From Alteriqipengyuania abyssalis (GTDB taxonomy: Bacteria > Pseudomonadota > Alphaproteobacteria > Sphingomonadales > Sphingomonadaceae): a stretch of DNA of 64,000 nucleotides. The notes under the pieces are model-generated. The model ran no database searches. It was not told where the DNA came from and saw only the letters and a list, made by a program, of their open reading frames with translations. The position numbers and the translations under genes are program-made. Shown here piece after piece: positions 8,654 to 16,920 of the stretch. The number at the start of each line of letters is the position of its first letter. Within the stretch, counting starts at the first letter, position 1. The stretch spans positions 36,815-100,814 of the forward strand of contig NZ_JAHWXP010000005.1 in NCBI RefSeq assembly GCF_019857185.1, given 5' to 3'.

Positions 8654-9889
8654 CTAGTCGATCGCAGAGGCGGATTGCGAGGGCGTGCCGAAGCGAGCAA
8701 GCAGCAGGCCGGTGGCCAATCCGCCGCAACCCAGGACCATTAGGGCAAAGCGCGCGTCCGATGCGCTGGCCAGGATGCCGCACAGTGCGGCACCGATCGC
8801 CGGAACTCCGGTCAATTTCAAGGTCAGCGCGGCCATCGTTCGGGCGCGCATGGTGTTATCGACCCGATCTTGAAGAATCACGGGCACGATCGCGTGTGGC
8901 ACCCCCAGGCCTATCCCGCAGATGAAGATCAGCACGACCACGCCGACCTGCGACAGGAACGAGGTCGCCGCCACGAGCGCCGCGCAGGCTAGCAGGCTCG
9001 CATAAATCGTCAGGAATCGCCGCGAGGGCGATCGCGCGAACCGGGTGCTGACGATCCCGCCGACCAGCGTGCCGAGCCCGAGTGCGACGAACACCAAACC
9101 GCGGAAAATTTCTTTGTCCGGAAATGCGGTCGCGAGCATCTGCGGCATGACCGATTGCACCGGGCCCAGAACGAACAGCGTGGGAACGATGCCGAGTAGC
9201 AGTGCCTGCCAAAGCGACCGGTTGTTGAATATATGCGCCACGCCGTCCAGGATACCGCGCAGTGCGCCGGACCGGTCGCCGCCGCTCGCTTCGTGCTGCC
9301 CATCGGGTTGCGGAAGGCTGAGCGCGGATAGCAGCAGTATGGCGGCGACGATCATCATCGCCGCGAAATCCCCGAACTGGACCCGCGCGACGGCATATAG
9401 CAGGGGGCCGAAGGTGAAGCCGAAAACCGTCATCATCGACAAGATGATCGTCGGCGTGGCCGTTCGCGACGTGACCAACGCGACCATCGCGATCCTGTTG
9501 CCCGCGACGCCCCCCGCGGCATAGCCATAGAGAGCACTGGACAACAGCGCCGCAACAAACAGGACGGTCGGGGCCGGGGAAAGGAGAACTGCCAGTGCAA
9601 ATGCTAGCGCCGCCAGTGCCATACCGAACCCGCAGTTACGGATCAGGCGAGCGATTGGCACCACATCCCCCAGAAAGCCACGCACCGGAGTCATCAGTCC
9701 CATCACCAGGAAGGCTACCGCGAAAACAATCGATGCCTGCAGCGCGCCGTCGCCGACGTCGGTGACGATCACCACGATACCGTAGACGAACATGGCGTGA
9801 CCAATCGTCCCGGCCAGGGCCGAGAGGAAAAAGGCGAGCAAGGGCGGTGGCAGGCGCATGGAGTCCCGGGCTGCAGCCGGCTCACCCAT
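8654..9889 (-). CDS. MFS transporter, probable exporter of the island product
   Basis: About 411 residues with twelve hydrophobic segments in two halves joined by a polar loop (PQPDGQHEASGGDRSG), typical of major facilitator drug or metabolite exporters. I choose ATG 9889, which overlaps the stop of the upstream CapA-like gene by eight bases (ATGGGTGA), implying translational coupling. Alternatives are 9934 and 9859. It is the last gene of the island operon, so export of the cluster's product is the likely role; the substrate is unknown. Confidence 0.88.
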   Translation of the reverse strand: MGEPAAARDSMRLPPPLLAFFLSALAGTIGHAMFVYGIVVIVTDVGDGALQASIVFAVAFLVMGLMTPVRGFLGDVVPIARLIRNCGFGMALAALAFALAVLLSPAPTVLFVAALLSSALYGYAAGGVAGNRIAMVALVTSRTATPTIILSMMTVFGFTFGPLLYAVARVQFGDFAAMMIVAAILLLSALSLPQPDGQHEASGGDRSGALRGILDGVAHIFNNRSLWQALLLGIVPTLFVLGPVQSVMPQMLATAFPDKEIFRGLVFVALGLGTLVGGIVSTRFARSPSRRFLTIYASLLACAALVAATSFLSQVGVVVLIFICGIGLGVPHAIVPVILQDRVDNTMRARTMAALTLKLTGVPAIGAALCGILASASDARFALMVLGCGGLATGLLLARFGTPSQSASAID

Positions 9890-11066
9890 GGTTTGCATCG
9901 GATGGTGGGAAAAGGTTGGCAACCATCGCATCATAGCTGCTCTTTAGCGGACCGTCATACTCATCGAGGCGGACGAGATGACAGTCTTCGCCATCGAATG
10001 TTTCGACGATTGGGATCAGCCGATACCCGGAAATCGCGCACGTGGTTCGGTTCACGCTGACTTCGAGTAACCCGCTCAGGCAGCTACGCCACGATCGTCC
10101 GGGCTTCGCGATGTTCGACAAGGTGTAGGTGAAGTTGCCCAGACTATAAGCGCACAGCGTACCGCGCTGATAATCTAGCGGTTGCAGCATATGCGGGTGG
10201 CTACCGACAATCAGACCGAAGCCTGCGCGGCGCAGGTCGGTCGCCAGCTGACGATTGGCCGACAAGGGTTCTGTCCGCATCTCGTAACCCCAATGCGGCA
10301 GCGCGATCGCCAATCCGGCACGCCGATCCGTCAGCTCCGCAGCGAGATCGCTCGCATCCACATGGAATTGGCGATTGACCCCCGGTCGTTCCCACTCGAA
10401 GGGATCGTCATTCATCCAGCGCGTCCACGCCAGAACGGCGAGCCGCAGCTCGCCGATCTGCACGATATCGGCCAGGCGACGATCCGCCGTGTGCTCACCG
10501 ACGATCCCAAAACCCCTGCTTTTCAGCAGCGCGCAGCCATGATGGAATGCCTCGACACCCAGATCACCGGCATGATTGGCTGCGACGGACAGGCAGACGC
10601 GCTCTGGTGCCAGTCCGGCCAGCGCGCATTGTCGTTCGAGGAACTCCAGCGGCATCGCGAAAGGGGGCATCGTCAGCCCGCGGGGATAGCGTACTGCTTC
10701 ATCCCGATCACGCGCAACGACAGGAGCCTCCAGGGCTCCGAAGAACATGTCGGCGGAGCGCAGGGTTTCCTGCAGAGAGGGGGCGAATACGACCGGCCGA
10801 TCGCCGGTTTTGACCATCACGTCACCGCCGAAAACCAGCGTGATATCGTCGGCCGCACGCTGGCCTGCAGCTATGGGCGCGCGCGGAAAGGACGCGGGCA
10901 GCCGCCATTTGGGGAAGAAGAAGCGAATCTCCCACAAAGCGCGCACCCACCACCGATAGCGACCGTACCGCGCCAGCGACGCTTGGGTTCCGGGCTGCTT
11001 AAGCGCTTTTGGCGATGACTCTGGCGTGGCACGAGCTACACGTGACCGAGTCGGCTGCGGCCTCAT
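9882..11066 (-). CDS. CapA-family (PGA_cap) metallophosphatase-like protein
   Basis: A 394-residue protein with the CapA/PgsA-type calcineurin-like fold motifs in order: FGGDVM, SVAANHAGDLG, PHWGYEM, GSHPHMLQP and YSLGNF. Family members take part in poly-gamma-glutamate capsule formation, and some act in tailoring of natural products. There is no clear signal peptide; residues about 34-52 are aromatic and basic and may touch the membrane. Its ATG overlaps the stop of the dioxygenase gene by four bases (ATGA), and its own stop overlaps the MFS start. In this context it may act on an acylated intermediate. Confidence 0.85.
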   Translation of the reverse strand: MRPQPTRSRVARATPESSPKALKQPGTQASLARYGRYRWWVRALWEIRFFFPKWRLPASFPRAPIAAGQRAADDITLVFGGDVMVKTGDRPVVFAPSLQETLRSADMFFGALEAPVVARDRDEAVRYPRGLTMPPFAMPLEFLERQCALAGLAPERVCLSVAANHAGDLGVEAFHHGCALLKSRGFGIVGEHTADRRLADIVQIGELRLAVLAWTRWMNDDPFEWERPGVNRQFHVDASDLAAELTDRRAGLAIALPHWGYEMRTEPLSANRQLATDLRRAGFGLIVGSHPHMLQPLDYQRGTLCAYSLGNFTYTLSNIAKPGRSWRSCLSGLLEVSVNRTTCAISGYRLIPIVETFDGEDCHLVRLDEYDGPLKSSYDAMVANLFPPSDANHG

Positions 11067-12238
11067 GCGCTCAGCTTTGCGATAAATCCCTCATCAGTCG
11101 GCGATACCGGCACTCCGCCGCCCTTGATGGGAAGGATGAAGTTGTTCTCGCCGACGTCGACGCTGTGGTCGTCGACGTAGCGGCCCACCAAGGTCGAGCG
11201 GCGCAGGCCCGGCGCGGTGGGGCGCGAGCCGTGCAGGTTGAAAGACGTGAACGCGTAATACTCGCCTGGCTTTGCGATGAAGGGAATTTCGGTGAACTCG
11301 CCCCGGAACAAATCCTCGTAGAAGAATTGGGCGAGGATCATCAGCACCTTCGACTTTCCCCGATGGCCGCCTCGGGAAAAGAGAAATATTTTCAGCATCT
11401 CCCGGATCCGGGTGGGGGGGAAGAAGGAAACCGCATTCAACATGTGATCGATGTTGTTCAGGAAGTATTTCTGGAGATCGTAGGCGCGGGTGTCGACGAA
11501 ACTTCCCGCCAGGATCGACATAGTCCCCGACTCGATCGTCGAGTCGCTCAGCGAAATCCAGATCGAGAGCGCTGAGTTCGGTTCGAACCGTTTCCCGGAC
11601 CGGTGCGAGAAGGATGGGTGGCGGCTCATATCCGCGAAATCGACATTCTGATGATAGAAGGTGCGCGACCCGTCCGGCATCTGTCGGAAGATCTGTGAAC
11701 GCCAGCAGGTGACGCGGTCCGTCGCGATGAGATCCTTGACCGTTCCAAGCAAATCCGGATCGCTGAAGATCGCGCGAACCCGCGTATCGAACATGAACAT
11801 GTTCACGCCCAGAATGACGTCTCGTTCTTCGAGCAGCAGGTCCGCTTCCGCGCGATCCCTGCCGGCGATAAGACTATACACCGGGTTGTCCCGTGAGAAG
11901 GCCAGGTCTTCGATGTGGCGTTCCAGATCGCGCGCCTCGGCGTCGTCGATCAACCTGAAAGGGCCGGCAACGCCGTGCATGGAAAACAGATCGAGATCGG
12001 CTTGGGCGAGCCTTGTGGGGACGTGACCGTCAAGGTCTATGGCCTGCTTGCTGTTGTACTCGGCTCCCGCAATGTAGAAGCCGCGATCCTTAATCAGCGC
12101 CAGATTTTTCGCCTTCAGCGCCATGCAATACGCGAAAAGCGCATTGAGCTTGGCCGACTGGACCGGCGAGAGTCGCCCAATTGCCGCCAGCTCTGCGGTG
12201 ATCTGGGTATCGTTGAGTTCTTCGAGGATCGCTTTCAT
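11063..12238 (-). CDS. PhyH-like Fe(II)/2-oxoglutarate dioxygenase
   Basis: About 391 residues. The C-terminal half looks like the phytanoyl-CoA dioxygenase family: a metal-ligand region FYHQNVDF (His196, Asp200), a distal His336 in NLHGSRPT, and a following Arg-rich strand (RRSTLVGRY) suited to binding 2-oxoglutarate. His-xxx-Asp spacing is unusual, since the family norm is His-x-Asp. The start at 12238 makes a four-base ATGA overlap with the desaturase gene. A far-upstream in-frame start at 12349 would overlap it by 115 bases. Expected role: hydroxylation of the cluster's lipid-like substrate. Confidence 0.75.
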   Translation of the reverse strand: MKAILEELNDTQITAELAAIGRLSPVQSAKLNALFAYCMALKAKNLALIKDRGFYIAGAEYNSKQAIDLDGHVPTRLAQADLDLFSMHGVAGPFRLIDDAEARDLERHIEDLAFSRDNPVYSLIAGRDRAEADLLLEERDVILGVNMFMFDTRVRAIFSDPDLLGTVKDLIATDRVTCWRSQIFRQMPDGSRTFYHQNVDFADMSRHPSFSHRSGKRFEPNSALSIWISLSDSTIESGTMSILAGSFVDTRAYDLQKYFLNNIDHMLNAVSFFPPTRIREMLKIFLFSRGGHRGKSKVLMILAQFFYEDLFRGEFTEIPFIAKPGEYYAFTSFNLHGSRPTAPGLRRSTLVGRYVDDHSVDVGENNFILPIKGGGVPVSPTDEGFIAKLSA

Positions 12239-13242
12239 CCCTGCCGCCCTCCGACGATGGTGGACTTTGCCACTGGCGCGGTTTGGGCGGACCACCACGT
12301 TCCGTGTCTGCGATTGCCCAAGTACCAGGATCGCAGCAGGCGCCACCAACCACGCGTGCGGCGAACATCGCGATTATCGAAAAAGTCGTGCAGCGCGGCG
12401 CGTGCAGCACGCATCCGGTAAAACGGCACATTGGGCAGAAAATGATGGATCAGATGATATTCGCCCGAATCGAACAGGAATAGGATCTCTTCGAACACAC
12501 CGCAGCGAAATCTGGACGCGATCGAAAACGGATTATCGGGCTGGATCTCGGCATGTTCGATGAGGATGCGGATCGCATTGAGTGCGGGCAGGACCAGCAA
12601 CAAAGGCAGCAGATATCCGAACAGGATCGCCTTGGGTGCGAAGAACGCCGCGACAACCGCACCGACTAGGATCAGGGCCGACAAGGTCGCCTCCACACGC
12701 GCGCGTGAAATCGCCTTCGCGGTGGGCCGACGCAGCGCGAAATAGGGCGCGCGTCCTGCGCCCATCTTGCCGGATGCGGCCCATCTGGTGCCGATTGCGG
12801 TCAGGAACAGATACCGCTTGAGCCGGGTGTCGAGGTCGCTCTTGTACGCTTCGGAATCCTCGGGCGTGACCACGTTCTCGTGGTGTGCCCAGTGGGCATC
12901 GGCGTAGCGTGTCGCACTGAGCTGGATCGGGGCTGTGAAGAGCATGGACAGGCCATGACCAAACTGCCCGCCGACCTTGCGGTGGACGAAGAATTCGTGA
13001 TTCAGCAGCCCGAACAGCTGGAAGATGGTACCCTGCGCGAGTGTCAGAAGTACCAGCGCGACCGGCGACTGGACGAGGAAGCATGCCGCCAGAACGGCGA
13101 TCGAAAGCGCCGGAAGCGCAATGATCATGCCGTAGTCCAGCACCCGGATCGGGCGCTGGAGCGCGCGCACGCGGTCCGGCCCCAGGTAGTCGCGAACTTC
13201 GCGCTGGCGGGCGGGAAGACTGGTGTTTGCGTGGTTCATCAA
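12235..13242 (-). CDS. membrane fatty acid desaturase family protein
   Basis: A 335-residue integral membrane protein with the three histidine boxes of acyl desaturases and hydroxylases: HEFFVH (residues 82-87), HWAHH (117-121) and HLIHH near residue 265, separated by hydrophobic segments. These bind a diiron centre for O2-dependent desaturation or hydroxylation of an acyl chain. It ends in a four-base overlap with the PhyH-like gene, and its start lies 45 bases after the ferritin-like gene. ATG 13242 or 13239 are equally possible starts. Confidence 0.9.
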   Translation of the reverse strand: MMNHANTSLPARQREVRDYLGPDRVRALQRPIRVLDYGMIIALPALSIAVLAACFLVQSPVALVLLTLAQGTIFQLFGLLNHEFFVHRKVGGQFGHGLSMLFTAPIQLSATRYADAHWAHHENVVTPEDSEAYKSDLDTRLKRYLFLTAIGTRWAASGKMGAGRAPYFALRRPTAKAISRARVEATLSALILVGAVVAAFFAPKAILFGYLLPLLLVLPALNAIRILIEHAEIQPDNPFSIASRFRCGVFEEILFLFDSGEYHLIHHFLPNVPFYRMRAARAALHDFFDNRDVRRTRGWWRLLRSWYLGNRRHGTWWSAQTAPVAKSTIVGGRQG

Positions 13243-13287
13243 TCTATCCGGATGAAGGGGCCAACCCGTCGGCGTGTCGTCGATGCG

Positions 13288-13974
13288 TCAGTGGACCAGG
13301 CGCACATCGATATTGATGCGGTCCATGATCTCTTCGTAGAGTTCGATCGCCTGCTGCCGGTAATCCTCGTCCAGCGCGCTGATCGACACCCCGAAATCGA
13401 TCATGTCGGACACCGTTGTGGCCAGATACGAGCCCAGATGTTCCCGGTAGCCGCGCGCGATCTCGGTCGCGCGTTGACGCTGTTCTGGCTCATCCTCGAG
13501 AATCCGGCCGAGCACCTTCGCTCCGAAAGCCAGATGGGTTTTCTCGTCCTGGGCGATCTGCAGGAAATCCGGAAACAGTTCGGGGGCGTTCTTTCCGAGC
13601 TGGCGCAACTCCATCATCGCGAGGACGCCTTCGGCGTACATGTTGAGGCCGATCAGCACTTCGATCTCGTCATCGGACCGGAACAGGCGGTCAAAACGAT
13701 CCTCCATGTCCCTGACCTGGTATTTTTCGATTGCCGCTTCGTCGATCGTGCCCCCGAGGTTTTCGAACGCCTTCCTGAAGAGCTCGGCGTGACGAACCTC
13801 GTCGTTGGCATGATGTACGAGATAATATTTCTCGCGGGTGATATGCCGCCTTGGTATCCACCTCGCGCACAGATCTATGATGCGCAGTTCGGAGAGGTAG
13901 AAATTGACGTATATCGTGGCGACCGCGTCGTAGAGCGGATCACCCGGCTGGCCGATCGAAAGCGCGTTTGGCAT
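13288..13974 (-). CDS. ferritin-like diiron protein, probable oxygenase
   Basis: A 228-residue, all-helical protein with two E-x-x-H pairs (Glu59/His62 in DEVRHAE and Glu144/His147 in DEKTH) plus Glu29 and Glu115 in suitable positions. That is the four-helix ferritin-like diiron layout. No iron-storage features are apparent. In an operon full of oxygenases an oxidative catalytic role is more likely, for example N- or C-oxygenation. The exact family is not recognised. The gap upstream is 40 bases. Confidence 0.78.
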   Translation of the reverse strand: MPNALSIGQPGDPLYDAVATIYVNFYLSELRIIDLCARWIPRRHITREKYYLVHHANDEVRHAELFRKAFENLGGTIDEAAIEKYQVRDMEDRFDRLFRSDDEIEVLIGLNMYAEGVLAMMELRQLGKNAPELFPDFLQIAQDEKTHLAFGAKVLGRILEDEPEQRQRATEIARGYREHLGSYLATTVSDMIDFGVSISALDEDYRQQAIELYEEIMDRINIDVRLVH

Positions 13975-14014
13975 TGAAACCTCCTAAGTCGGAGCCACGG
14001 GGCTCGGTTCATTC

Positions 14015-14674
14015 TCACCGGCTGAGTTCGCCGCGAAGAAAGCGCAGCATGGTCGTATCGGCACCGCCGACCAGCGAGCGCAGAAACATGCCCCGGCTGA
14101 TCGCCATCGCGACGCTGGCCACTGGCGATCCCAGTTCGGTGTCGACAAAAGGCACACCGATCCGCTCGAAGCCGATCTGCCTTAGAGGGCCGATCGGGCT
14201 GACTTGAGGGTCGTCGAAGACATCGGCGATGATCATCGATGCATTGTTCGTCACCGCGAACTGCATCGAGCGCTGCATGATCAGCGACATCAGCCCAAGC
14301 GGGGCGGAGGGGAACCGCCGCGAACGGAAGCTGGGCCGAACCATGAGTTTCTGCACTTCGATGAGGTGCCGGTCTTCCTTGAGCGGTCCGAGTGGCAGGA
14401 AGCGCTCGATCGGAAGGCCTTGCTGCGAATCCTCCACGATCCGTGCCGTGGCAACCGGCATGATCGGCTCTCCGTCGCGGACCAGATCGATCAGCACATA
14501 GGTCGAGTATTCGTGGTATTCGTCGTTGTGACGGATCGCCTCTCCGGTGACCCAGCCGAGCTCGGCGACATAGATGTCCTGCCACAGCTCGCGCACGGCA
14601 GCGGCGAATTCGCCTGCGCACGCGCCCTCGCGAATGCGCACGTCGATCGTTTCCACCTGCTGATGCAAATCCAT
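14015..14674 (-). CDS. GNAT-fold acyltransferase, FeeM/LuxI-like
   Basis: A 219-residue protein resembling the autoinducer-synthase and N-acyl amino acid synthase (FeeM) branch of the GNAT superfamily. The core segment DRHLIEVQKLMVRPSFRSRR is followed by helices and a strand with IIADVFDD and GFERIGVPF. Such enzymes join a fatty acyl group from acyl-ACP to an amine such as an amino acid or homoserine lactone. No luxR-type gene is nearby, which argues for biosynthesis over quorum sensing. It starts 11 bases after the diiron gene upstream. The family assignment is by motif style, so it is moderately certain. Confidence 0.65.
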   Translation of the reverse strand: MDLHQQVETIDVRIREGACAGEFAAAVRELWQDIYVAELGWVTGEAIRHNDEYHEYSTYVLIDLVRDGEPIMPVATARIVEDSQQGLPIERFLPLGPLKEDRHLIEVQKLMVRPSFRSRRFPSAPLGLMSLIMQRSMQFAVTNNASMIIADVFDDPQVSPIGPLRQIGFERIGVPFVDTELGSPVASVAMAISRGMFLRSLVGGADTTMLRFLRGELSR

Positions 14675-14685
14675 CGCCGCCCCCG

Positions 14686-15339
14686 CTAGTCAATCGTGCT
14701 GTCGTACATCGACTTGTAGTAGAATCCGGCGGTTCGGCATGCGTGCAGGAACCACTCGAACCCTTCGTCGTCGATCTCGATTTCGGCGATCACGTCCCAC
14801 AGATCCTGGATGTGCTGCTTGTCGGTGGTGGCGTGAGAGAGGAAGAAGGAGAAATTCGCAGGCGTCAGGCCCTCCTTCTCCAGGAAGGGCAGAAGGTCTT
14901 CGGCCTTGAGCGCTGCACCCAGCCCTTCAAGGACCAGCGAGCTGGCGATGCGGGACGGCGGAAAGTGATGCGCGTTGTAGAAGTTGAAGGCGATATAGGC
15001 CTGCACATGCGGGCCGGGCAGAAGCGTGCGCGGATCTGGGCCACAATAGCCTATCGAGCGCAGGTCGTCGGCGATCCACTGGTAGTGCAGCATTTCCTCT
15101 TCAGCGTGGTGGACGAGAAACTCGCGCACGGCGGAATGCCGGGTCGCGCAGTTCCCCGCGGCCAGCGCAAAGGACATGGTGCCCTGATGGACCTGCGGGA
15201 ATATCGTCAAAAGTAACGACTGGTAATCCGCACGCGTCCATTCGCCCGCCTTGATGGCCTTTATGACCTTGTTGTCGGCGAAGTCTTCGATCGCCCGATC
15301 CGCGGTCGCGCGAAGCGACCGCACCTGTTCAGCTTGCAT
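14686..15339 (-). CDS. haem-oxygenase-like diiron oxidase (HDO/PqqC-like fold)
   Basis: About 217 residues, all-helical, of the TenA/PqqC/CADD-like superfamily. The diiron ligand pattern of haem-oxygenase-like oxidases is visible: Glu and His in EEEMLH (about residues 81-85), Glu138 in LVLEGLG, and His169, Asp173 and His176 in SHATTDKQH. Known relatives cleave C-C bonds of acids or amino acids (UndA, BesC) or N-oxygenate. It is the first gene of the minus-strand operon. Start ATG 15339 follows a GGGGGGAG ribosome-binding site; an in-frame start at 15402 lacks one. Confidence 0.78.
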   Translation of the reverse strand: MQAEQVRSLRATADRAIEDFADNKVIKAIKAGEWTRADYQSLLLTIFPQVHQGTMSFALAAGNCATRHSAVREFLVHHAEEEMLHYQWIADDLRSIGYCGPDPRTLLPGPHVQAYIAFNFYNAHHFPPSRIASSLVLEGLGAALKAEDLLPFLEKEGLTPANFSFFLSHATTDKQHIQDLWDVIAEIEIDDEGFEWFLHACRTAGFYYKSMYDSTID

Positions 15340-15450
15340 TGAATGCTCCCCCCGATCGAATGACCACAGGCTGGCGTTCGGGTTCGGTGGTGGCAACAGC
15401 AAGAAAGTCGATAATGAATGTTACTTGGCAACCGTTCCGGAGGTAATTTT

Positions 15451-15456
15451 ATTATA
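15451..15456 (-). promoter_or_regulatory. candidate -10 box of the island operon
   Basis: The minus strand reads TATAAT in the AT-rich part of the 185-base divergent spacer, about 105 bases before the HDO start. No good -35 box is visible at the matching distance, so an activator may be needed. Confidence 0.4.
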
Positions 15457-15524
15457 TTTATTGCGCGCGCTTGATTAGGTGAAGTGAGAGGTTGTGATCT
15501 GAAAAATACATCGGAGGTGCCGGT

Positions 15525-16379
15525 TTGTCTGATTTCTGGCTCGTTTTCGAAGGTCGTTTGGCGCTTTATTTCGCGTTTGCGACCGCTGCCTGGCTGCTCG
15601 CCATCGCCGTGGGCCGCACTCGGTTCCGCGGAAGGGTAATCCGTCGGCAACGGATCGGGTGGCACGATTATCGCCGCGAGATCGGGCAGTCGCTGGTGTG
15701 TCTGGTCGTTTTCTCGCTCAGCGCGTATATTGTTCTGATCGGCTCATCGCAGGGCTGGATGCATCTCGACACCAGTGGCCGGGCGACGATTTTGGAATGC
15801 GTTGGCGTATTCGTGCTGATGCTGGTGGTGCATGACGCCTACTTTTATTGGAGTCACAGGCTGTTTCATCACCCCAAAGTGTTCAGGCGTTTCCATCTCA
15901 CGCATCACAAGTCCGTCACCCCCACGCCATTTGCGTCCTATTCGTTCGATGTCCCGGAAGCGGTCGTACATGCGGCGTTCTTCCCCCTGTGGTTCGGGAT
16001 CGTCAGCACGCCTGTCGCTGTCGTGCAGGTCTTCGTGGTCTTCGCATTGACCCGAAACGTGCTCGGTCACACCGGCGTTGAAGTCCTCCCCAGGTTTACC
16101 GTCGACAACGTCGTTCTCGACCAGTTCACCACGACCACGCATCACGACCTGCACCACACCGGTCATTTCCGGCACAACTTCGGCCTCTATTTTACCTGGT
16201 GGGACCGGTTGATGGGCACCGAGCATCCGCGTTACAAAGAGGTCTTCCGCGAAGTAACCTCGCGAGACGGCGGTGATGCGCGGAACTCCATTGCGCAAGA
16301 GCGGAATGTACAGGACACGAGTGTGCGAGACAGGGGAGTCGGGATGTGGCGGGAACACGGGACGCAAAACCCGCGCTGA
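15525..16379 (+). CDS. sterol desaturase / fatty acid hydroxylase family protein
   Basis: A 284-residue membrane protein with the fatty acid hydroxylase histidine clusters HDAYFYWSHRLFHH, HLTHH and HHDLHH, and about four membrane segments. Enzymes of this family hydroxylate or desaturate lipids and sterol-like substrates with a diiron centre. The start is TTG 15525 behind a well-placed GGAGGT. It is divergent from the oxygenase operon across a shared 185-base spacer, so it is probably co-regulated. The polar C-terminal 40 residues look unstructured and overlap the next gene. Confidence 0.9.
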   Translation: MSDFWLVFEGRLALYFAFATAAWLLAIAVGRTRFRGRVIRRQRIGWHDYRREIGQSLVCLVVFSLSAYIVLIGSSQGWMHLDTSGRATILECVGVFVLMLVVHDAYFYWSHRLFHHPKVFRRFHLTHHKSVTPTPFASYSFDVPEAVVHAAFFPLWFGIVSTPVAVVQVFVVFALTRNVLGHTGVEVLPRFTVDNVVLDQFTTTTHHDLHHTGHFRHNFGLYFTWWDRLMGTEHPRYKEVFREVTSRDGGDARNSIAQERNVQDTSVRDRGVGMWREHGTQNPR

Positions 16380-16768
16380 GGGGAAGCTGCCTTTGCGGGG
16401 CTATCGGGTTCGAGCTCGATAGGCTCGACGGGCCGATCGGCCATTGTCATTGCCGAACATGCCGCAAAGCGCATTCGGCACCCTTCGCAACTGTTGCCCG
16501 GGTTCGCCGTGACCAGTTTCGATGGACCCGGGGGGAGAACCGGCTCTCGCAGTTCGAATCCTCCGCAGGCAAGCATCGCATGTTCTGTTCGGTGTGCGGC
16601 AGTCAGCTGGCCGCCATGCTCGATGGTTCCGACCAGCTGGTATTGCGCGTCGCCACCCTGGACGACGATCCGGGAGAGCGACCGATCGCGCATATCTGGA
16701 TGGAACATGACGAGCCCTGGCTCGGCTGGCAGGCGCTGGACGAATATCAGCAGTTTGCGACGCGCTGA
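16346..16768 (+). CDS. GFA-family zinc protein
   Basis: A 140-residue protein with the GFA (glutathione-dependent formaldehyde-activating-like) cysteine pattern CLCGAI, CHCRTC and FCSVCGS, which binds two zinc ions. The substrate is not predictable; relatives act on small electrophiles or glutathione adducts. The GTG start at 16346 overlaps the hydroxylase gene by 34 bases. Its stop lies seven bases before the right-hand ubiK repeat, so it is the last gene of the island. Confidence 0.85.
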   Translation: MAGTRDAKPALRGSCLCGAIGFELDRLDGPIGHCHCRTCRKAHSAPFATVARVRRDQFRWTRGENRLSQFESSAGKHRMFCSVCGSQLAAMLDGSDQLVLRVATLDDDPGERPIAHIWMEHDEPWLGWQALDEYQQFATR

Positions 16769-16775
16769 AGCGCCG

Positions 16776-16808
16776 CGGCTCGATGCGTTGGAAGGCAAGG
16801 GCAAGTAA
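16776..16808 (+). repeat. direct repeat, right copy (orphan ubiK 3' end)
   Basis: Thirty-two of 33 bases match 8490-8522. The copy encodes RLDALEGKGK and a stop with no ubiK body in front of it, so it is an orphan gene end, as expected at the far side of an insertion. Confidence 0.85.
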
Positions 16809-16920
16809 TTCGGCCCGCTGGCGGTAAATCACCGCTTTTGCATCGAAATTTATGAAATGATGGATCGGGTGCGCCCGGCCCTCGCGCGCGTTCTCTCGCT
16901 GCTAGAGAGGTTGACGCGCC

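Larger units (their letters stand above)
8523..16775. mobile_element. putative genomic island bounded by ubiK 3'-end repeats
   Basis: About 8.25 kb lie between the two 33-bp repeats. The segment holds only accessory genes (seven minus-strand genes, two plus-strand genes) and looks less GC-rich than the flanking core DNA. No integrase or transposase is present, so mobility today is doubtful. The island model is inferred from the repeat at the 3' end of an intact gene and the accessory content. An old duplication with later insertion is the alternative. Confidence 0.55.

Noticed and set aside
13975..14014. Separate promoter before the ferritin-like gene
   Set aside because: The 40-base gap has no -35/-10 pair, and the operon layout explains transcription.
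16545..16570. tRNA T-arm-like sequence GTTCGAATCC
   Set aside because: It lies inside the GFA coding frame (SQFESS) and no acceptor or anticodon stems surround it.
8523..16775. Integrase or transposase inside the island
   Set aside because: Every gene in the segment was assigned and none has recombinase motifs.
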